Assembly: GCA_013695905.1 (NCBI GenBank)
Contig: JACCZQ010000210.1
Location: forward strand, 1 to 8,684
Direction of reading: 5' to 3'
From: Chthoniobacterales bacterium
Lineage (GTDB): Bacteria; Verrucomicrobiota; Verrucomicrobiia; Chthoniobacterales; UBA10450
DNA length: 8,684 nucleotides
How positions within the stretch are numbered: the stretch's first letter is position 1; every line of letters begins with the position of its first letter. Below are positions 5,889-8,684 of the stretch, one piece after another. Both the position numbers and the translations under genes were made by a program. The notes beneath the pieces were generated by a model. That model had not been told where the DNA came from. It ran no database searches and saw only the letters and a list, made by a program, of their open reading frames with translations.

Positions 5889-6335
5889 ATGGAAGTTAGA
5901 ACCCTCGCCGCGAGCGACCTCGAAGCGGCGGTCTCTCTCCTCACCGCGCAGCTGCGCGAGCACGACATCCCCGCTTCCGTCGAAGCGCTGCGCGTGGTGA
6001 CGCAGACGGTGATCTGCGACGCGCGTCACGGTTTCATGTTACTGGCCCTCGCGCAGGAGCGGCCCATCGGCATCGCCTATGCGGCAGCGCACCTCAGCGC
6101 GGAGCATGGCGGCACCGTCGGCTGGCTGGAAGAGCTCTACGTAGCGCCGGAGTGCCGGGACCAGGGAGCAGGTGCAGCCCTGCTCTCAGAAGTGACAGCC
6201 CGCGCGCAGCAACTCGGCTGGCGCGGTCTCGAGCTGGAGGTGGTGGCGGGACATGAACGTGCCGTTTCGCTTTACACGCGGCACGGGTTCCTGCCGCTCT
6301 CGCGCACTCGCTTCAGCCGGATTTTTCCCGGCTAG
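5889..6335 (+). CDS. GNAT-family N-acetyltransferase
   Basis: 148 residues, the normal size for a single GNAT domain that transfers an acetyl group from acetyl-CoA to an amine. Seen: an N-terminal strand-helix start (VRTLAASDLEAAVSLL), strand 4 WLEELYVAPECR at 79-90, the acetyl-CoA pyrophosphate loop RDQGAG at 90-95 followed by AALLSEV, and the C-terminal AVSLYTRHGF at 125-134, diagnostic of motif B. It is cytoplasmic, and its substrate cannot be read from the sequence. It starts 38 bp after the preceding gene with a GGAGG site and is followed at once by two hairpins, so it probably ends its transcript there. Confidence 0.9.
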   Translation: MEVRTLAASDLEAAVSLLTAQLREHDIPASVEALRVVTQTVICDARHGFMLLALAQERPIGIAYAAAHLSAEHGGTVGWLEELYVAPECRDQGAGAALLSEVTARAQQLGWRGLELEVVAGHERAVSLYTRHGFLPLSRTRFSRIFPG

Positions 6336-6336
6336 A

Positions 6337-6380
6337 GCGCCCGAGACACCACACCGCCTATCGGGCGCGGTCGCACGACC
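6337..6380 (+). other. Tandem hairpins between the acetyltransferase and csbD-like genes
   Basis: A perfect 8-bp stem GCGCCCGA (6337-6344) with TCGGGCGC (6361-6368) around a 16-base loop begins one base after the acetyltransferase stop. A smaller GGTC-gcac-GACC hairpin (6369-6380) abuts it. There is no T-run, so this is at best a weak or factor-assisted terminator; it could equally be a control element for the csbD-like gene 30 bp downstream. A further stem AGCCGG/CCGGCT (6315-6333) overlaps the end of the acetyltransferase gene. Confidence 0.4.
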
Positions 6381-6409
6381 CGCGCGGCGCCGAAATCCGA
6401 TTCCAACGT

Positions 6410-6589
6410 ATGAACTCAAGCACGGAAGACAATATTAAAGGGAATGCGAAGCAAGCCAAGGGCGCGGTGAAAGAGACCACGGGGCGCGTCGTCGGCAATG
6501 AGGAGTTGGAAGCTCGCGGCAAGGCCGAGAAGACCGAGGGCAAGGTGCAGGACAAGGTCGGCGACGTGAAGAACGTCTTCGGTAAGTAG
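6410..6589 (+). CDS. CsbD-like small hydrophilic stress protein
   Basis: 59 residues, highly charged and without hydrophobic segments. It reads INIK-type CsbD features: EDNIKGNAKQAKGAVKETTG, then an E-x-x-x-x-G-K-A-E-K-T-E-G-K-V-Q-D-K-VGDVK repeat-like helix, matching the CsbD family in length and pattern. CsbD-type proteins are cytoplasmic, largely disordered, and often induced by general stress; their biochemical role is not established. There is no Shine-Dalgarno site and I could not find a convincing -10 box just upstream, so it may rely on an alternative sigma factor. It converges on the YdeI-like gene with 14 bp between stop codons. A weak TAGCC/GGCTA pairing spans the gap and includes both stops. 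The frame is too short for many gene callers. Confidence 0.92.
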   Translation: MNSSTEDNIKGNAKQAKGAVKETTGRVVGNEELEARGKAEKTEGKVQDKVGDVKNVFGK

Positions 6590-6603
6590 CCGAACCTCAC
6601 GGG

Positions 6604-7206
6604 CTATTTCCGCTCGTATTTCCAATTGCGCGACTTGCCATCAGCGATCCATTCGATCGCGGTGGCAAGTCGCTGCGCCCGTGTTTCTTCGCGCTTGGCG
6701 CTGGTGATCCACTCGAGGTACTCGCGCCGGCCGCTCGGGCTGAATTTCTCAAACGCGGTCTGCGCTTTCTTGTTTCGCTTTAAGGCCGCGGCGAAGTCAT
6801 CCGGCATCTCCAGCGCGGCTTTCGGCGGAGCTGACCGCTTCGGCAGTTTCACACCGGCGGCGTTCAGCTCCGCCGCCTTCTTCACCAGGCTGATCAATAC
6901 TCTTTTCGGTGGCAGATCGGTCAGCGATCGGATGCGACCGAAATGGCCCATGGCTGTCTCAGCGGCCTTCGTGTCGCCCTCCATGAGGAGTGCTGCTTTC
7001 CAGAACCCGAAAACGCAGTGCTCCTTAAAGGAGGCCATGTTCGCCAACGGCCCCTTGTAGTCGAAGCAGGGAAACTGCCACTTGATTGTCTCCTCGACCT
7101 CGGGGCAGCCGGCATGCACCACCTCGCGCAGATGTCGGAGGATCGGCTGCGCGAACTCTTCCGATTTGTCGATGTAGGCATCGACGCGAGGATCTTTGGC
7201 GGGCAT
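6604..7206 (-). CDS. YdeI/OmdA-type protein (DUF1801 plus OmdA domains)
   Basis: 200 residues in two parts. The N-terminal DUF1801-type region (about 20-115) contains ILRHLREVVHAGCPEVEETIKWQFPCF and HCVFGFWKAALL. The C-terminal OmdA/YdeI region (about 133-198) contains MPDDFAAALKRNKKAQTAFEKFSPSGRREYLEWITSAKREETRAQRLATAIEWIADGK, given here as family-pattern text rather than one key motif; the SGRREYLEWI and ETRAQRL elements are the diagnostic ones. Family members are associated with outer-membrane porin or bacteriocin resistance in enterobacteria, but the mechanism is unclear. It is soluble, with no signal peptide. It converges on the csbD-like gene and diverges from the SRPBCC gene, with a candidate promoter at 7236-7265. 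The start at 7206 (MPAKDPRVDAYI) fits the family's usual opening. Confidence 0.9.
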   Translation of the reverse strand: MPAKDPRVDAYIDKSEEFAQPILRHLREVVHAGCPEVEETIKWQFPCFDYKGPLANMASFKEHCVFGFWKAALLMEGDTKAAETAMGHFGRIRSLTDLPPKRVLISLVKKAAELNAAGVKLPKRSAPPKAALEMPDDFAAALKRNKKAQTAFEKFSPSGRREYLEWITSAKREETRAQRLATAIEWIADGKSRNWKYERK

Positions 7207-7235
7207 GGCGGCAGCAGGGTTGAGGCTCGGATTGA

Positions 7236-7265
7236 AAAGTAGAAGCAGAGACGCGGCGGTGTCGA
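7236..7265 (-). promoter_or_regulatory. Candidate promoter for the YdeI/OmdA-type gene
   Basis: On the minus strand, TCGACA (7265-7260, 5 of 6 to the -35 consensus), 18 bp, then TACTTT (7241-7236). The start point would lie about 20-25 bases before the ATG at 7206, so unlike the others this transcript would have a short leader. No Shine-Dalgarno site is evident in it. Confidence 0.35.
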
Positions 7266-7343
7266 GATTTGCTTCATGGAACGGAAAAACTCACGGCCAA
7301 AAGCCGGCCCCGCCGCGAAACTACCGGCACACCAAATTTTATT

Positions 7344-8066
7344 ATGCCACTCACCGTCCAACCACTCGCCGATCACAAAGCAGTCGATCACGTCCGCGCT
7401 GCCCTTAACCTCAACATCGCCACGCCGGAGCGAATCGGCTCCGTGGCCGCCGGCGCAGGCTTGCTGCTCTACGGCGCCGCGCGGAAATCGCTTGGGGGAA
7501 TCCTGCTCGCGCTCGTGGGCGGCGCGCTGATTCAGCGCGGCAGCACAGGGCATTGCGCTCTTTATGAGAAGCTCGGCATCAACTCCAGCCAGCTGAACGG
7601 CGAGACGGGCGTGCCGGGAAACAAAGGGATCAAAGTGACGCGCGAGATTGTGGTCGATCGCGCGCCGCAGGATGTTTACCGATTCTGGCGGAATCTCGAG
7701 AACCTGCCGAAATTCATGGAGCACGTTCAGGCAGTGCGGGAAATCGACGACCGCCGTTCGCATTGGATCGTGAAAGGTCCGGCCGGCACGGAAGTGGAGT
7801 GGACGGCGCAGATCATCACCGACCGCGAAAACTCGCTCATCGCGTGGGAGTCGCTCCCCGGCGCCGAGGTGCAGAATGCGGGTTCCGTGCGCTTCGAGCC
7901 GGTGAATAACGGCCAGTCAACCGAGGTAAAAGTGTCGCTGCAATATCTGCCGCCCGCGGGTGTGATTGGCGCGACCGTGGCGAAATTTTTCGGTGAAGCT
8001 CCGGAGCAGCAGCTCGAAGCCGACCTGACGCGCTTCAAGGAAGTGCTCGCCGGCCAAGCCGCGTAG
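7344..8066 (+). CDS. SRPBCC (polyketide cyclase-like) protein with N-terminal DUF2892-like membrane region
   Basis: 240 residues from ATG 7344. The N-terminal part (about 22-80) reads NIATPERIGSVAAGAGLLLYG...GGILLALVGGALIQRGSTGHCALYEKLGI, a two-helix membrane hairpin typical of DUF2892/YgaP-like tails. The rest (about 98-236) is an SRPBCC/START-type fold: IKVTREIVVDRAPQDVYRFWRNLENLPKFM, the helix-grip opening, then strands with VKGPAGTEVEWTAQI and RFEPVNNG, and a long C-terminal helix. Such proteins hold hydrophobic ligands in a deep cavity; this one would face the cytoplasm at the membrane. The frame could start at a TTG at 7269, but the added residues look unlike protein and ATG 7344 fits the fold. 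No Shine-Dalgarno; AT-rich bases (ATTTTATT) precede the start. Its partner and ligand are unknown. Confidence 0.87.
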   Translation: MPLTVQPLADHKAVDHVRAALNLNIATPERIGSVAAGAGLLLYGAARKSLGGILLALVGGALIQRGSTGHCALYEKLGINSSQLNGETGVPGNKGIKVTREIVVDRAPQDVYRFWRNLENLPKFMEHVQAVREIDDRRSHWIVKGPAGTEVEWTAQIITDRENSLIAWESLPGAEVQNAGSVRFEPVNNGQSTEVKVSLQYLPPAGVIGATVAKFFGEAPEQQLEADLTRFKEVLAGQAA

Positions 8067-8092
8067 ACGCCGAGCCGTCCGCCGCCGCCCGT

Positions 8093-8219
8093 GGCGAGCG
8101 TCGCCCGAAGAACGCACGTAAAACCGCGTCGGTAGCGCCTATTGCGTCGGCGCTCCTGAGAAGTTGCCCCGAAGGACGGCCCGCGGCGGTCTATGACCGC
8201 CGACCCGCGTGGCGACCAC
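8093..8219. repeat. Series of four short perfect hairpins
   Basis: GGCGA-gcg-TCGCC (8093-8105), AGCGCC with GGCGCT around a 9-base loop (8134-8154), GGCGGTC-tat-GACCGCC (8185-8201), and GTGG-cga-CCAC (8209-8219). The third, a 7-bp stem with a 3-base loop, is the strongest. None is followed by a T-run, so they are not ordinary terminators, although the first lies 26 bp after the SRPBCC stop. Confidence 0.7.
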
Positions 8220-8258
8220 CTCCAGCACCCGCGCTCCCGAAAGATCCTCCAAAGAGCA

Positions 8259-8353
8259 GCACCGGAGGTGCGACGGAATAAAGCCCGGGGTGGAGCGCCA
8301 GCGAAACCCCGGGAACCGTCGTAGTGCAAGAACCTCAAGCCCCTGAAAGGGGC
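8259..8353 (+). repeat. Three-hairpin palindromic repeat unit, left copy
   Basis: Three stems in order: GCACC-gga-GGTGC (8259-8271); CCCGGGGT (8284-8291) with ACCCCGGG (8306-8313) around a 14-base loop; and GCCCCT-gaa-AGGGGC (8339-8353). The linker between the first two contains CGGAATAAAG, kept in the other copy. The unit is repeated in reverse orientation at 8421-8511. I associate this element type with Verrucomicrobiota and Planctomycetota intergenic regions, from memory. Confidence 0.88.
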
Positions 8354-8420
8354 GACGGAACGAAGCTTGCGCGTTCCAGCATTCACTCGTCTCTTGAGTC
8401 CGCAGGCGACGCCTCCGTCA

Positions 8421-8511
8421 CCCCTTTCAGGGGTTGGTGGCGTGCGTCACGTGTGATCCCGGAGCTCTGCTACGCGTCGCTCCGGGCTTTATTCCGCCGT
8501 GCCTCCGGCAC
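8421..8511 (-). repeat. Three-hairpin palindromic repeat unit, right copy (inverted)
   Basis: Read on the minus strand, it has the same three stems in the same order: GTGCC-gga-GGCAC (8511-8499), CCCGGAGC with GCTCCGGG (8486-8479 and 8465-8458) around a 13-base loop, and CCCCT-gaa-AGGGG (8433-8421). Spacing between stems two and three is 24 bases here and 25 in the left copy. The loop sequences differ between copies while the stems keep pairing. GACGGA follows the third stem in both copies. About 67 bp separate the copies. Confidence 0.88.
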
Positions 8512-8580
8512 TCAACCGCTCAGCCGTGGAGACCATCGCCCGTTCCGTCCGAACATTGACTAACGCCCCCCAATCACATC

Positions 8581-8684
8581 TCACTTTTCACCGATCACCA
8601 AATCCCGCCACCCCGACAACCGCCCTAACGCCCGCGCATACGCCTCCCCCGTCTCCTCCGCCCCATGCACCGTCACCTCCAGAC
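8581..8684 (-). CDS. C-terminal end of an unrecognised protein, cut by window edge
   Basis: On the minus strand, 33 codons enter from the right edge and stop at TGA (8583-8581). The residues (LEVTVHGAEETGEAYARALG, then RLSGWRDLVIGEK) read like a normal amphipathic helix followed by a short tail, and most third codon positions are G or C. A real gene end here would also explain why the repeats stop about 70 bp to the left. The fragment is too short to assign a family, and chance cannot be fully excluded. Confidence 0.6.
   Translation of the reverse strand, partial: LEVTVHGAEETGEAYARALGRLSGWRDLVIGEK

Larger units (their letters stand above)
8067..8580. other. 514-bp gene-free region packed with hairpins
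   Basis: I find no credible gene, tRNA or rRNA here. Open frames across it are products of the repeats: the minus-strand frame entering from 8386 has the look of translated intergenic repeat (VAPFRGLRF, PPRALFRRTSGA), a spurious protein type I have seen in related genomes. The region breaks into a left series of four short hairpins (8093-8219), two inverted copies of a three-hairpin unit (8259-8353 and 8421-8511), and about 70 plain bases before the next gene's stop. Confidence 0.75.

Noticed and set aside
6315..6333. AGCCGG/CCGGCT stem as the acetyltransferase terminator
   Set aside because: It overlaps the coding end, is only 6 bp, and its T-run is in the loop rather than after the stem.
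6921..7763. 280-residue minus-strand frame spanning the YdeI and SRPBCC genes
   Set aside because: It is out of frame with the YdeI/OmdA-type gene, which has full domain motifs, and runs antisense into the SRPBCC gene.
7727..8386. 219-residue minus-strand frame through the repeat region
   Set aside because: It is antisense to the SRPBCC gene at one end and translated palindromic repeat at the other. The R/G/P-rich text is typical of spurious repeat ORFs.
8093..8511. CRISPR array
   Set aside because: There are no direct repeats of constant length with regular spacers. The repeats are inverted and palindromic, and no cas gene is in the window.

Overview
This window looks like a chromosomal stretch of a GC-rich bacterium. 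I favour Verrucomicrobiota, possibly Opitutales-like. That rests on general impression: small secreted orphan genes, few Shine-Dalgarno sites, period-6 GATCAG/GAGCAA arrays, and palindromic 'GGAATAAAGCCCGG' intergenic repeats of a kind I associate with that phylum. The assignment is an inference and no marker gene settles it.

Layout. The left edge (1-353, minus) is the N-terminus of a superfamily 2 DEAD/DEAH-box helicase. It is divergent from a large soluble hybrid histidine kinase (654-2999, plus). Between them lie an imperfect inverted repeat built of hexamer units (379-489) and a possible 38-codon ORF (541-657) whose stop overlaps the kinase start as ATGA. Next come small plus-strand genes. 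A proline-rich lipocalin-like-domain protein and a DUF3828-type exported protein are 2 bp apart (3155-3981). A small exported two-cysteine protein follows (4073-4414) and ends at a strong intrinsic terminator (4458-4503). A membrane zinc-ribbon protein overlaps an orphan yidD (4600-5321). An exported orphan protein (5353-5850) and a GNAT acetyltransferase (5889-6335) come next. A 59-aa CsbD-like stress protein (6410-6589) converges on a YdeI/OmdA-type protein (6604-7206, minus). That gene is divergent from a DUF2892-like/SRPBCC fusion (7344-8066, plus).

The last 500 bp before the right edge (8067-8580) hold no credible gene. They contain a dense series of hairpins, including two inverted copies of a three-hairpin repeat in which the stems differ by compensatory base pairs. 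The far right edge (8581-8684, minus) is the C-terminus of an unrecognised protein.

Most genes are envelope-directed, regulatory or stress-type accessory genes, with no single pathway uniting them. I see no phage, CRISPR, toxin-antitoxin or biosynthetic cluster. The most interesting material is non-coding: the two unusual repeat structures, and a recurring promoter layout (TTG-like box, 17-18 bp, TA-type -10 box, 7-9 bp, ATG) that suggests leaderless transcripts for several genes.
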